A DNA stretch of 64,000 bases, taken from Epiperipatus broadwayi. Its lineage: Eukaryota > Onychophora > Udeonychophora > Euonychophora > Peripatidae. The translations under genes and the position numbers were made by a program. Below the pieces are notes generated by a model that was not told the DNA's origin, searched no databases, and saw nothing but the letters and a program-made list of their open reading frames with translations. The stretch is from NCBI GenBank assembly GCA_028023455.1, contig JAQFVV010006231.1, positions 7,332,036-7,396,035 of the forward strand. Direction: 5' to 3'. Shown here piece after piece: positions 1 through 13,099 of the stretch. Numbering within the stretch: the stretch's first letter is position 1; each line of letters opens with the position of its first letter.

Positions 1-1439
1 ATAAATTGTAGTCAAGTCCATGATTATATTTTTTTTTCATAGAAGTATTTTAAACTATTCTTCTGAAGATTACTTGCATCTTCTTGAATTTACCTGCATC
101 CTGTTGTGTTGCTTTTACATTTTAGCTTTCATTTTTCTTTTCATTACATATGTTGACTCCAAATAAAATATTTAAAAAAAGGGCATTTGCCTTAATACTT
201 GGTTACCATCAATGGATTGGGTAGAAAAGCATTTATTTCAAGGGCTGGATTTCTTGCTAGCAGGTTCTTGTTAAACAATTTCATTTCAGGTAGATTTTAC
301 ACACCAATCCCAAAGCAAGACTGGGCCACAGCTGACACTTAAAAAAGATCTAGTCCTTCATCAATAGTTACCATGTCACAGTGAATATTTTCCAATATTT
401 CTAATAATATGATATAACTGCATCTGTACTGGAAGTATCAAAATTCTTTTTCTTTATGGTCGATAGCTGGTCACTAGCAATTTAAAATTAAATTGATGCT
501 AATATGAGGCTTAATTATGGCTTGCAGAGATTTTGTTCATCAACTACTTTCTCCTTATCACCGGTCTATGTAAGACAGCAAAAAAAAAGAAAGAAAATGA
601 AGTTTTTATACCTATCCATGATTCCAAAATCAAATTCATTATATTTTTCTTCTTCTTTTTAATTAAGATTATTTTCTAATTGCTATTTAAAACTTAATCT
701 CTTCAATCTAATGTCTATAGATTAAAAATCTTTCATTCCAAAAACAAGATAATCCCATTAAATTCATAAAAAGGAACTTAGAATAAAAAATAAATGGGAA
801 CTTTTATCCCCACATTAGGTTTTGTTGCCAAAGTTATATCTAGTTTGTTTAATCAACCCTTATGTAAATGTATTCAGTAACTTTAATAGAAATTGTACCT
901 TTTACTAAGAAATGTTTATTTATTTTGGGGAAGAAAAAATACAATGTTTAAACCTAAAAACCAGTACCACAATGTAATGGTAATATATTATTACAACATT
1001 ACCTCTAAAACTCCACACATATCTAAATTAAATAAAGCTATGACTGAATGCTTTCCATCCCAAATTATATATATATATATTATTTATTCATGTATAACAA
1101 TTTAAGTAAATAAAATACAAAAATAATTTACGTAATAACCTGTAGATTTATACTTTACGTTTGTCTAAATATGATAATTTAAATCGTGCTATCACACGAC
1201 GTAAAGCTGTAACAACAAATAGAAAAATAAATTAAATGGCTGAGCACTTTCAAGAAGATGTACTTCTCATAATCATAGCCAGTTATGACTTGTTCTTTGA
1301 AATCATTATATAAATACAATATGCAATTGAGTCCTTAAGACCATCTTTTTGAAATAGCAAAACATGCTTCTTTACGATTAATGGCGAAGGAGTCTTCTGC
1401 AATAAAGTAAGCCTCCTTTACCTTTCGCTTAACATCATG
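1..1439. other. AT-rich sequence, no gene recognised
   Basis: Homopolymer-rich AT sequence with a short (TA)n run near 1068-1082. The longest open frames are short, low-complexity and resemble no family I know. The 3' end of the neighbouring Penelope-like element may extend into the last ~100 bases, but no boundary can be drawn. Confidence 0.6.
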
Positions 1440-1443
1440 CCTC

Positions 1444-1647
1444 TCAGTACAAACCAATTTTGCAGATGCGGGTTCGAACACATCCTGATTCTTTTTGATG
1501 ATGAGCAAAAATTGAAGTCCATTCTGGATTAGTATGTGACTTTTTATATCTATACATATGTTGTGACATCCTAGTAGCTATGGTGGCTCTTATTTCACCA
1601 TAGTATGAAGCTTTGCATCCATTATGAGGGCATGCCTCTCTATACAC
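1444..1647 (-). pseudogene. GIY-YIG endonuclease domain of Penelope-like element
   Basis: This is the C-terminal nuclease that nicks target DNA to prime reverse transcription. The 67-residue open segment begins VYRE-like, then ACPHNGC (a cysteine pair preceding the domain as in Penelope proteins), then SYYGEIRATIATRMSQH, which aligns with the usual Y-I-G-x-T...L..R...H pattern with the YIG triad drifted to YYG. It continues with SIFAHHQKESGC, matching the conserved ..I..H...H region. It lies downstream of the RT block in the same orientation, in a different frame and about 160 bases away. The changed YIG residue and frame break argue against activity. The assignment rests on motif order and neighbourhood, not on a search. 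Confidence 0.75.
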
Positions 1648-1810
1648 GGCCTGTGGGGTCTGATCAGAAGCTATAGTGTCTTAAGTGTTGTTAATAAGCC
1701 TATTAGTTGATATGGGTGTATGAAAAAAACGAAATTCTGTAGAGAAAGTCCTATATAATACTTTATGCAAAGAGTGCACATAAGGCAACAATAGCCAAGG
1801 TTTGTTGTCT

Positions 1811-2575
1811 TCAACTCTGTTTTCCAATATTATTAATAAACTGCCTAATCTTGCTATAAACTATACTGCGCCTGTATCCTGATTTGATTAAGTTGTTAGT
1901 ATAATTAATCATGTTAGACCTTCTGTCTGCCTCAAATTTGCATAAATAATAATTTCTAAAAAGAAATGATGTCAACCCAGCAAATTTGTGAGTCCTAGGT
2001 GTGTATGAATCAGGGTGAATCTGTCCTCGAACTTCTGGTGGCTTCATGACCATTGTATAGTTAAGCAAACTTCCTTCTCTGTGTACATTGACATCTAAAT
2101 ATTTTACCTCTTGCTTTATATCTTCCCAAGTAATATTCAAATTTAATGATGTGCTCGCTTGTATCTGAGCTTTGATTTGCTCAACAATATTTTCTGGAGC
2201 AACGAATAAGTCATCCACATACCTCGTACATATCACATTATTATCTACTATGTTGTATTTAGATAATACTTGTTTTTCATAAAAATTCAAATAGATGCTA
2301 GCCATGATGCCGCTCATGGGTAATCCCATGGGCCACCCATCATTCATGTGGTACCAATTATCTTCAAACTTTGCTATTATATTTGCATCCAACCATCTCA
2401 AAAATTCTGTGATGAAACAAATGTGAGCCTGAGCCACATTTTTACTTACGAGTTCTTGTTGTATAATATCTATAGATGTCTTTCTATTAATAGATCAGTA
2501 TAACTCTGAAATATCTAAAGCAGCAATTTTAAACTCAGGTTTATTAACGCGTTCTTGATTCACTCTACAAAATCG
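1811..2575 (-). pseudogene. Penelope-like reverse transcriptase, palm and thumb
   Basis: RT core of the element. Reading from the high-coordinate end, the frame contains KIAALDISELY (motif A with its catalytic Asp), an in-frame TGA, then INRKTSIDIIQQEL. It continues open for 208 residues with MGLPMSGIMASIYLNFYEKQ (motif B-like), CTRYVDDLF (motif C, YVDD catalytic pair), EVKYLDVNV (the LPFLDV-type motif D/E region) and a thumb HKFAGLTSFLFRNYYLC...GYRRSIVYSKI typical of Penelope RTs. The three catalytic Asp positions are still present, so degradation is by stop and frameshift, not loss of the active site. The GIY-YIG domain follows on the same strand; the fingers segment precedes it. Confidence 0.88.
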
Positions 2576-2647
2576 AAAGAAGATTTAATAGTATACTCGC
2601 CAAATCCCAATTCATTGATCAGCCAATGATTTATCTTCTTAGCTGTC

Positions 2648-2890
2648 TCAAAATAATGCACACCTCCAAAGTCCAGCATCAACCTGAGGTGTGTCAGGCT
2701 TGTGTAACTTGGCATTAGCAAATATTAGAGGGGGCATGGAAGAAGATGGATACATTTGATAATACTCAGCTTTAGAAAAAGCTTTATTGCAATGCATTCG
2801 ATGTATCGATGTTATAAACTTCTCTTTATTAAGTTTGTTATTAAAGTTTGCTGTGTGTACAAATTTCAATTTATCAATTTGTATTTTCAT
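2648..2890 (-). pseudogene. Penelope-like RT, N-terminal fingers segment
   Basis: An 80-residue open segment that reads ...SKAEYYQMYPSSSMPPLIFANAKLHKPDTPQ. The PPLIFANAKLHKPDTP part corresponds to the P.LYGLPKIHKP..P.RPI signature at the start of Penelope reverse transcriptases. The preceding residues (FNNKLNKEKFITSIHRMHC) are of the N-terminal extension. It is separated from the palm block by a stretch of about 70 bases with disrupted frame. The original start codon is not preserved, and sequence above 2895 no longer looks coding, so the element is 5'-truncated or decayed there. Confidence 0.75.
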
Positions 2891-2895
2891 CTTAT

Positions 2896-3829
2896 TAACA
2901 TATTCGTTTTATTCTATAACAGTCAGAATCGCCTATCTCACTAACACACTGCAGAATTCAAATCCCATACAGGAAACTGAACCTTCTAGGAGGGGTTGCC
3001 TTCTAGATATACTAAGTTCGAATCTAAAGTCCAAATTTCACAGCGCCACCTATGTGAGAACGCATTTGATGCTACTACTAGTATAACCTTTTACCGGTGC
3101 CTGGTAATCAGAGAGAAACAAAAAGACTCTATATTAAGATAAGTTTGGGTTGTTAATTAACGTCTATGGATATACAAAAGAAATGGAGAAAATAGATATA
3201 TATATATAGACCAAGACAGTGATAGGAATCAATAAAATAAAAGATCAAAATTAGTTTTAAATGATTTCACAAAATTTATTTATATAAAAATATATATATA
3301 ACGCCACTGTCTGCTTATATGAGACAGGGACGCTTATTAAATAATTGTTGGCATTACATTCCAATAAATGACAAAAGGTTTTAAAGCAAAATTATATATT
3401 CTATCCACCGGGCTAATAGTATTATGATAATGTGCTTAAAGAGATAGGAACATGTGCGAGGTGCTTTGAGTAATTATAAAAGTTTAATAAAATATTTGAA
3501 AATTAAGTGTTATAAAATATTTATTGATTTCGAGAATAGCACGGACAAAGCTTACTACGCAATAAAGTGGGGATGTGATCAAGACATTTATTTGATAATA
3601 ATAACTAAAGCAGATGGGAGGTCAGTATTGCAAGTAATGAATTTATTAAAGAATGGAGGGTGGTGACACGTTTAAGTCATGGATGCTTTGTAGAAATAAA
3701 TATATAAATAAAATAATAGTGAATATTTGGAATGACTACGGAGGGCAGCTCGCCGCTAACCCGAAGGAAAGTGTTGTCATGAACAGCCGAAACTTAGCGA
3801 CTGGGTGACGACTGCGTTTAATTCCCAGG
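2896..3829. other. Unclassified, includes a short unknown open frame
   Basis: Mostly AT-rich with (TA)n near 3198-3209 and 3289-3300. A 70-codon plus-strand frame at 3454-3666 resembles nothing I recognise and has no supporting signals. From about 3735 the composition becomes clearly more G+C-rich than the background, continuing into the possible exon-like frame that follows. Confidence 0.4.
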
Positions 3830-3964
3830 TGTGACATTTGTGGACACACTCTGCCTGGAAACCGCAGGAAGCGAAGAGAGAATGGACTTAGCCGTTTAAA
3901 ATCCTTGGAAAGTGAAACAAAGCAGTCTCAACAACCAATTCATTTACCAGCAATCCTAGACTAA
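3830..3964 (+). other. Possible exon-like frame with CxxC motif, unrecognised
   Basis: A frame of about 44 codons begins directly after a plausible splice acceptor (pyrimidine-leaning TTTAATTCCCAG ending at 3828). It reads CDICGHTLPGNRRKRRENGL at its start, then an S/E/Q-rich tail, and stops with TAA at 3962-3964. The Cys-x2-Cys plus basic cluster and the locally raised G+C content suggest an exon or the eroded end of a mobile-element protein. It is short, has no partner exon that I can find, and could be chance. No function is proposed. Confidence 0.2.
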
Positions 3965-4912
3965 TGTATATAAAACATACTAAATGGTTTTTACTTGGAT
4001 TAAGAGAAATGCCCAATCAAATTCCCAGAAATTCATTTAAAAGGGTCCGCACATTCTCGACGTCAATGATGAACTTTGTAATTAAAGTAGAACACAGTAT
4101 TTAAAAATAGGAAAATGCATGCTTGCAGGTTTGAAAAGAAAGCATAGGTTTATTTACGCAATCATGCATTTGGGGACACATTTAAATCATTGACCTCGCA
4201 CATACTTTCATATTAGGTTAAAATCAATAACATGTAGACTTTAAACTATGTGATTATTATATATATTAAAGAAGATTAGAATCACCCTCGAACGACTGAT
4301 TTTATGAATTTAAAATATGCCTTAATAGTGGCGTCTTACTTTCAACAAAGGGAATATTTCACTCGGTCAAAGACGATTCTGACACATTATCATAATAAAA
4401 TAAAAGAAAGCTTAATAAATAAAAAATATTAACCCAAGGATAGAGAGCAAAACTGTTGATTATATTTGAACATGTTAAAGAAGTACCTAATAAAGTTATG
4501 TGAAATAAAAGAAAAACAATTTAAAATAGCTATAGCATGTTAGTTATGAATCACAAGAGCTCTTGGGTTAATTTAGGTTACCTCTGGAGAAGCATTTGCA
4601 GGTAGATTGATGGTCGGCAGGTTTTATATAACTTAGCAGCAAAATCTGGAATTCTTCATATTTTGGCAGCAGTTCCGGGGTTCCTTATGTGATAGCTTCC
4701 GATGATCTAGAGCAGCAGCCGGCCATTCCTGAGGGAAATAGCCTCCGCGCTGGCTCTACTCCGATATGTCAAGGTTAGCAATTTGTGCGGTAAACATGGT
4801 GAATCAATTTGAAGACGAAAACTCGGTTTCAAATATAAGTTCGCAGGCATGTAGTTAAAATCTCAGGAAAATATATTTTGAAGAATATTTACTAGAATAT
4901 CACTCGAATCAT
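3965..4912. other. Intergenic, with a higher-GC island at 4575-4800
   Basis: Apart from the island, ordinary AT-rich sequence. The island (about 4575-4800) is richer in G+C and contains repeated GCAGCA words. Frames on both strands are interrupted, and I recognise no family. Confidence 0.4.
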
Positions 4913-5008
4913 TTCATTAGCAACACCAGAATAATTTTGGTTAGAAACATTTCATCAGCAAAAACTAGAATAATTTTGGTTAGAAACATTTCATCAGCAA
5001 ATGACCAG
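4913..5008 (+). repeat. Tandem repeat, about 38-40 bp unit, 2.5 copies
   Basis: The unit carrying AGAATAATTTTGGTTAGAAA followed by CATTTCATCAGCAA recurs in two nearly identical copies, with a more diverged partial copy in front (CATTTCATTAGCAACACC). A short local minisatellite duplication; no function is indicated. Confidence 0.8.
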
Positions 5009-6205
5009 AATGAAGAACAAAAGAAAACCCTTTTATAGTGGAATTGAACAATAGAACTGCCCTGGAGCATTACAAAAATATATCGGACTTATCAGCTGTA
5101 ATTAAACCCATCTGAATGTCTAAAGGAATTTAACAAAATTTTAATTAATTTCTATTGTTAATTTCCTTGTCGACATTCGAATTACAAACTAGATTTAATT
5201 AAAAATTACTTTTACTAATTAAAGAAAACTTGAAATGGACATCTGCTGTATTTTTAGATAAGCTTCTATATCATTAAATAATTAAACTATTGTCCCTCAT
5301 TTATTTTAACAGAAATATTTGGAATGACTTTTATTAAATTAAAAGAAAATTATTTTACTTTTAAATCTCAATATTTGAATCTATTTACTGAACGAATATG
5401 AATTTTATTTTAAATCAAAAATATATTACGACTGTAATATATTTGTAAATAGATTCAAACAAAATAACTTTAATTAACAATTTATAATTTTGATATGTTT
5501 TAAAATGCATATCATAGTGTGTGCGCAATTATGACCTATATAACCTACTTTTAAATAAATTGAAATTATGTGAACATATACATAAACCATAATATTTTAT
5601 TTATTTGGGAATGAGTTATATATATAATACGAGCATTGTATTCGTGGTTTAAAATTAGGTGGGATTTTCGGTATATAAGCGTATTGCAGACACAGTATGA
5701 TAGATTGGGGTTCAAACTAAGGTATGAGTGTAGGAAATAGGTGAGAAAAGATGAAACGAAGATCTGCAAAGCAGACCTTACTGTTTCAATTCATTATGAC
5801 AAATCTATTCCACTTGTCTTCTCTCGTGCATGTAATTGAGCTATCAACAAAAAAATTTTTGGTGTCACTAATTATTTATGTGTATTTATTTTTTTTGCAA
5901 TACAAGATTCCATCTACTGACCAAAACTATATTTAAAGTATTGCAGGTTTTGTATGAATAAATTCATAAACTCCAAGTTGTTATATTGATAAGGATTCCC
6001 ACAAATATTTTCATGATATAACTTATGCCAGAACAATGATACCATGAGTTATCTTGTGAATGTTGCTATATATTATTTTGTGCAAAATAATGATAATTCA
6101 CCAAACATTTTCTTATTGCTTAATTACAATGCTTATTATCAAGAGACTTTTGCTATTATCAAATCTAGTTCTTAAATAATCATGTTTAGCTATTTATATA
6201 TAAAA
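5009..6205. other. AT-rich sequence, nothing recognised
   Basis: Very AT-rich. Short open frames near 5566-5769 (minus) and 5751-5936 (plus) overlap each other and have biased low-complexity composition. I see no motif in either. Confidence 0.6.
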
Positions 6206-6208
6206 AAC

Positions 6209-6624
6209 ATAGGGAGATGAGTCAAAAATTACTGCAATCTAGCTATAGATTTTATTTTAATCAACTTTCATCAAAGACAAATACACCTACATTTTATCCA
6301 TCTGTCAACAAACTTTTGTATTCCTTCATAAAAATGTTTTAGGGTGAGCTATGAACAATGAATACATCATGGACTTCATTTCATCATCAGATATAAATCC
6401 TCGTCATCATAGGAAACTAAAGAGGAAATAGTTCTAAGGAACCAAGTTTGAGCTATAGGGAAGTTTTTGCATGGCAGTTCTTTGCATTTTGTCTAAATTT
6501 CTGGTTTCAGTCTTCAGTGAGCATCTCAATATAACAAGCACAGTTGATTATTGAATCGTTTTCCTGATAATTTTCCAATAGTGGCCCCTAAAATGTACAT
6601 AATTTTTGACTCATTCTCATATAT
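6209..6624 (-). mobile_element. Deleted mariner-family DNA transposon
   Basis: Terminal inverted repeats frame the segment: GAGATGAGTCAAAAATTA on the left (about 6214-6231) and its complement with one extra base on the right (about 6601-6620), with AT-rich flanks giving the TA target expected of mariners. On the minus strand the interior decodes near the left end to YEGIQKFVDRWIKC, which matches the C-terminal tail of mariner transposases (..GI..L..RW.KC). Upstream of it are interrupted traces of the preceding region. At about 415 bp against a usual ~1.3 kb, most of the transposase, including most of the DD34D core, is gone. Non-autonomous relic. Confidence 0.75.
6278..6337 (-). pseudogene. 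Mariner transposase C-terminal remnant
   Basis: About 20 codons on the minus strand reading YEGIQKFVDRWIKCRC, corresponding to the conserved end of mariner transposases just before the stop codon. The catalytic D,D(34)D residues are not recoverable. It lies close to the left inverted repeat, which is the right place for the transposase C terminus in a minus-strand copy. Confidence 0.65.
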
Positions 6625-9055
6625 ATAGAGATAAACAAGATCATTTCTATTTTATGCAAGTCCAGATGTAGAAAGTCCATTGTTTGAAAACAAAGAGAGA
6701 GATATGTTTAATTTTAATTATTTTATTGACTAGTTTAGATTTAGGCTTTTAGTATTTAAATCAATATAATATATTAAAAATAAGATTAAAAAAACACTAC
6801 TTTATCTTATTTAAAGATAGACAGAAAAAACAGCTTGATCCTGAAGACAGTTTTTTTTTTTAAAAATCCAATATCTTTTACAAACTGCTCATTTAGTTTT
6901 ACTTAAACCCTCTGAATCATACAAAAAGAAACAACAATTATTTAATTTTAAATATCTTCTGAATCATACACAAATAGTCATCTCTCATTTCAATCTATAT
7001 AATTTATTTTAAATTAATATAAATGACAACTTGATATATTTTTTCTTGCTTATTCACTATATTCATTTTTGCCTCTGTGTATATTCATTTTATTTACAAC
7101 ATGGCAATATTTATTTCAGTAACTATTTCATTTTTACAAACTTGCTTTTTTATTGAAACTTTTATTTTTCATGTTAATCTTTCTATTCAAAGACATGTTT
7201 AGCACCAAGGCAGTAATTCCAGCAATACAATTTGAGCTTGCATTTCATAATAATAAAAGTTAATTATAATTTGTTCCTAAAATAATAATGAGCAAAAACT
7301 GAACAATTTACTTTAATATTTTGGTGCTCAAACGTCATTTCATTTGAGTGGCCAATAAATAAAGAATAACTTTCAGTTTTATATGAATAGAATTTTTTTT
7401 TAAAAAAAGAAAACAATATATATGCATACACACACGCTATATATATGTAGCATTTATATACATTAATGACTTCAATAAACAAATTAGTTTGTATGGAAAT
7501 ATTTGTCAAAAATTCTTTAATTTATTAAAGCTATATTTATAAATTTGAGGAGAATGGGTACAATATATATGCGCTAACATACACAGATATTAATGTAAAA
7601 TTATTTTAATGTAAAACATTCAGTCAAGACATTATAAGGTCAATGGCAGAAGAAAGTAAGAGTAACAAATTTAGGTTAAGCTTCAAATTTGTAGATCACT
7701 TTTAGTTCAGGTGAAGGTTATTCTCTGACTAGACTATCGGAGAAGGTCATTGTACAATCAAAGTTCAAGCTAAAATGAGGTCGCAAAATTGCTCAAGCAA
7801 AACAAAAGGTAAAGGAGAACCACTGAGCAATTAGTAATGTTTTAAAATAAATTATCAATGGAAATAAATTCTAAGAATAAAAATAAAAAAGACAAAGTTT
7901 ATTGACTTAAATCATATCGTTTTATATATATTTAACATAAACAATATTTACAGTTAAATGAAATAATAAATCGATTAATGCATTTTTATAAGCATAAACT
8001 GTCACTATAAAAAATGAGATTTCTAAGAATAAAATTTAGTTTGAAAATCAATGACATATAAAAAAAATTAATAATTATGAAAAAACATTTGATAAAAATA
8101 TATATTTTGCTCAATAAAAATAGAATTTCTAAAAATAATATGCAGCACAAAATGTAAAGACATTAGAAAAATAATTATTAAAACACATTTGATAGAAAAA
8201 TACCACCAAAATACTATATTCAGAGTTACATAAAATATATAAATACATTGATATTATAATAAATGAAAAATTAATGTAAAAAAAAAAGCTTAAATATTTT
8301 AACAGCTCTCAGTAAAATAATTTCAGCTAAAGATTAGCAAATCAAAGCAAGAAGGTAATTTAGCACTCCCTTAACACCTTATTAATATTGATGTAGATGA
8401 TAAATATCAACTGGTGTCACCTATCAACTTACATCAAAATGCCACTAACAACTGCTGCTTTCTTACTGACTGACCACAGTACATACTAATTCAATTAAGG
8501 TAAATCATGATTCTTAGCAGCCATTTGAAACAAAGTATTACCATGCTAACTCCAGAATTATATATGTATAAAAATGGAAAAAAAATAGACAAAGAATAAA
8601 ATATTGAGAAAAAAAAATAAGAGAAAAGAATGGAATAGGAATGTGATTATACAAACTCTACTTTCACTGACAAATGGTTCAGACAATCATCTTAGTGATA
8701 GAAGACAGTAAAGTAAAAGAAAATCAAGAATAAAAATATGACTTTAATACATCTTTGATGCAAACATATTGAGATCTTTATCACTATTGGTATACATTTT
8801 CTAATTTTTCTTTTCAAAAATGTCACTAGATCTATCATTTCCTTTATTTTTCTAAAACTATTTTATATATATATATATAATTTCTATACCCTACTTCAAA
8901 CACTTTATAAGCAAAAAAATTATATGTATGTACATACAATCTGACATTTATAATGAATAATATTAATTAGGGAATATTAAAAAAATAATATATTCAAACT
9001 AATCGTTATTAGTGAACACATATACAAACAGGACTATACACGTATAATCTATATA
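6625..9055. other. AT-rich intergenic sequence
   Basis: No coding or recognisable mobile sequence. Contains short (TA)n runs (for example about 8864-8878) and a CACACACGC/(TA)n patch around 7425-7446. Confidence 0.6.
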
Positions 9056-9142
9056 TTTTTTATATTTCAATTTAATATTTGCACATTTTATTTGATTCTT
9101 TTTATATTTCAATTTAATATTTGCACATTTTATTTGATTCTT
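9056..9142 (+). repeat. 42 bp tandem duplication
   Basis: A 42 bp unit containing TATATTTCAATTTAATATTT and GCACATTTTATTTGATTCTT occurs twice head to tail without visible mismatch, so the duplication is recent. Confidence 0.9.
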
Positions 9143-12100
9143 TTCCATTTTAACATATTTAATTTATTTTATAATATTCAGTGTTACTTATTTTTCTTTA
9201 CTTTTTTAAAAATTTTAGTGATTACAGTACATTAGTTTATTATATTATTTTATATTTATTTTATTTTACTTATCATTATATTATAGTTATGAGGAAGACT
9301 ATAATTTATTTGAAACATCAGATTGTGTGTATATATAATAATTTTTTTTTGCTATAAATATACAAATTGTAATTAAATATTTTTTCTTTTCTTCTATCTT
9401 CTAAAAAAATAAATAAAGAGAATTATAGGAACAGTGTTCCAATGACAGTAAATTCCACATCATACCACAAATAAACATTTGTATACCAATAACAATATCT
9501 TTATTATAGCTGTATATCATTTGTTATCCAGTGATTAAATTCACCACAAATGACTCTGATGTTGCATTAAAAATTGAACTGTTACAATGAGATAAGGGAT
9601 CAACAAACTATAACAATCAAGAAGTATTTCTTGGTCATAGTACTCTATTATTAAATTAATTACACTAGCATATACAGACACATTCAGTTATATAAAGAAA
9701 AACAAAAACCTAAAAAAAAATCCTTAATAGAATTGACATGTGCATTAAAAAATGATGATGAAAAAATAAATACTATGGAAAAGTGAACATAAAACATAGT
9801 AAGGTTTCTAGGATTAGTTCTAAATTGAATAAAAAAATCTGCTTTGTCAATTGAATGGATTATGTCCTCACCCTGCCATTTGACTGCTACATCATAAACC
9901 CTCCTAAGAAATTAACCATACAATTATTATTAATAAAACTGCAATCACAAATGATATACATGCACACACAATATGCTATTTAACATCTTTTTTCATGCTG
10001 CATGTTAGCCATCAAAATCTATTTACATATGAACTATCATTGGGAAAGCATAAAATAATCAAAGATGTCAAACTGGCTGAATTTCGCAGACTGATAACAC
10101 AGTATGATATAATTGTAGAAGTAGAGAAAAAATTATAAATAGAAGAGTAAGTGTGATTGATGAAACTTAATGAGAAACTTGTATATGACAGTAATCATAC
10201 TGAATACTATTCAAAGACAAATTATAACAAATAATTAGCAACTAAAGATTACTGAAATTATTTTGATTATAATTATAATTAGTGTTATTTAGAATGTCAG
10301 ACTATTTAAAATTTTACATTTTTCTATACCAAATAAATACATAGACCAATGTTATTTGAAAAAATTTCTGTCTTTGACCTTAATAAAGTATTATAAAAGA
10401 AATGGAACATAATTGGCTTATAGAACATTTAAATAAATCTTTAAAACAATCAAGAAGCTTGGGTATAGATTTATAAAAGTGTATATAAGTCCAAAGGACT
10501 TATTGTGAAAAAAAGTATATTATGACAGCAGTAATATATCTGTTCATTATTCATGGTCAGCTATCACTGTTTCCACATTTTTAACACCATTATTCTAGCA
10601 TATCATATATACAATAATATTATACAACTTAATGTGTTCTTAAGTTTATAGATAGTAGCTTCTTATATGAATAAGATTATATATTTATCAGAATTGCAAT
10701 ATAATTGCACAACACACACAATCCTTCTGACGTAGTTGATATAGAAAGATATCTTATGGTATGAGAAGCTCATGATAACCAGGTTTTATACCAACCTAAA
10801 TAACTGAAAATAATAAGATAAAAAAAAGGTAATCAGATATAAAAGAACCAACAATTTATCCTGCAAGGCAGCTGGCAGTTATTCATTATTAAATTCATAT
10901 GCTAGAGTAATTCCTCTATGTGCTTATAATAGTTTCTGTCATCTAAGTTTAATACCTAATGTATTTCTTAAAAAATTTTTTTATATTTTTTACAGGTAAG
11001 TCAAACTCATATTATGTTATAGATTATTGTAAAGACATTCTAATGAAATGCAATATTGAATGCTTTCATTTGGAGGATGCAGTTGGGCGAATAATATTAT
11101 TAGAACAATAATGACATAAAATGAATTTTTTTTTTTGTAAAAAAAAAAAAGAAAGTATTGCAAAGATATCTAATAAAAACATAATTTTCATAATGTGATA
11201 TATATGAACATATTTGTTAGATCATGAATTGGTTTACATCATTTGACTAAATTTATTTTAATTTTTTTTTTCCTGGAGTTAGAATGCCCACATGCATTCA
11301 CAAGTGGCTGCTAATAATGCTATATTTATATATTTGTGATGTTAGATCTGTGGAGTACAGATTGAATAATGTTATGTACCATAGCTAGAAATAATTCTTT
11401 AGCATACATACATACATATATAAGCTAAAAATTTAATATACAAATGAAAAGAAAATTAATATTACATAGCTAGATATAATATTTTATCAGGTAATTATAT
11501 CTTTCAGCTTATGCTAATTTTTATTCTATATTGTAATAATCTTTATATGTGTAATCTTTGTCTTTATTAACTTATTAATGTATATTTTTCTTGTTTTCTT
11601 GAATTTTATTTATTCATGTTTTACTAATGTCTGGTAATGATTAAGCAGCAATAATATAAGAAGAAAGTGTGGCAGATAATCATCTTATCAACAAAACATT
11701 TGAAACTGGGGAAAAGAAAACAGTCATAAATTGACTCCATAGATTTTGTTAAAAATCTTATAAACAGAAAAAAAAAAACATTATAGTGCTGCAAAATTTG
11801 TCTCTCAATTCTGTAGTCACAAATTTTATGAGGGAAAACAAAAAATTTTTTATTAGCGCTGATGGTTTGATATGTTTAAATGTCTAGTTGATCATATTAT
11901 TATCCGGGAATATAAATTACCAGTGAGACTTGAAATATGTGGAGTATGAAAAGAAAAAAAAACTTGTGAAAGATTGAAATGGATCTTTTTACATTTAACA
12001 TCTTAAAAAGTGCAGCATCCTAGGATATTTTAAATCAGAAAAATTTACTGCATTATTCAAACCATACATTTTCATTATTAGGAAGACATATATAATTCTC

Positions 12101-13099
12101 ACATTGATTAATTACTATTATTTAATTTTGTAGATATTCAAATTACTATAATTCAAGCCTACACTCAATTAAGGGAAAAAAAATTGAAAAGTTTTATGAA
12201 TATTAACAAGACTTGCAAGCTAGACACACTTCTAGTGATTGATGCCATAGTAGAAAATAAAAAATGAAATGTTATTGAATAAAATGAACCTGACGGCAGA
12301 AGTGAAGCACGCATAAGAACTAATAAGTTTTTGTATATTCAAAGAACTTTTTGTTGCTAAATCATTTTTTAAATAGTCGAATTACAATTATAAATTTGTG
12401 CACAATTTATTCATCAATAAATTACATCAGTAAAATCAGAAACTTCAATTTCAATAGCGAAAATATACGAGTCTTGTGAAACAGATTATAAATTATTCAT
12501 GCATAAATTTCAAATAAAACTGATTAAGAAAACCCATAACTTATCCATAATCTTAGATATAACATGAAGACATCGCTATAGATTTTGAATATAGTGAAAA
12601 TTAATTAAAGATGTATGTGAGAAAATTTTTGACTAAAATAAAATAATCAGAAAATCAAAATGCACATCTAAAGATACTGTAATAATTATGGGGAGGAGAA
12701 AAAAAAATTAAAAAAAGGAAATTTCAAAGAGCATCATGGAAAACAAGGATCAATATTATAATAATATTTGCAAAAATAATAAAAATGAAATTATGAGAAA
12801 TCTTTATGGGGATTTGCTATATTAAAAAAAATTTTTCAAACACGCAAAATTTACTAAACATGATAATGGACAAACTAAAATAACACACATCACAGACAAA
12901 AGATACATATAAACGAGTTATATTATAAAAATATTGATCAGAAGATATTTGATGAAATTTTCAGAGGAACTATAAAGAAGAAAAGTCAAAATTCATCAGT
13001 ATTGAGATAACTGCCAAAAGATATGGTCAATGAATAAAAATTAGATGAAATTACGCCAAATATTCTACAGTATAAAAAAACTTAAATTTATAATTCTTA
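9143..13099. other. AT-rich intergenic sequence
   Basis: About 4 kb in which I find no supported gene. The last few hundred bases may hold the eroded upstream part of the LINE relic that becomes recognisable after 13100, but frames are too broken to show it. Confidence 0.55.

Larger units (their letters stand above)
1440..2895 (-). mobile_element. Penelope-like retroelement, degenerate, 5'-truncated
   Basis: On the minus strand three blocks occur in the order expected for a Penelope-like element: an RT fingers segment (about 2890-2648), the RT palm and thumb (about 2575-1811) and a GIY-YIG endonuclease (1647-1444). Frame changes and at least one in-frame TGA (2495-2497) separate them, so the copy cannot make a single protein. 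No long terminal repeats or target duplication were found, and the left and right ends are set only by the extent of recognisable coding. The presence of GIY-YIG places it among the endonuclease-bearing elements rather than the telomere-associated endonuclease-lacking ones. Confidence 0.85.

Noticed and set aside
7264-7509. 81-codon minus-strand frame rich in Tyr, Phe and Lys
   Set aside because: Composition is that of random AT-rich DNA with an A-run and microsatellite inside; no motif.
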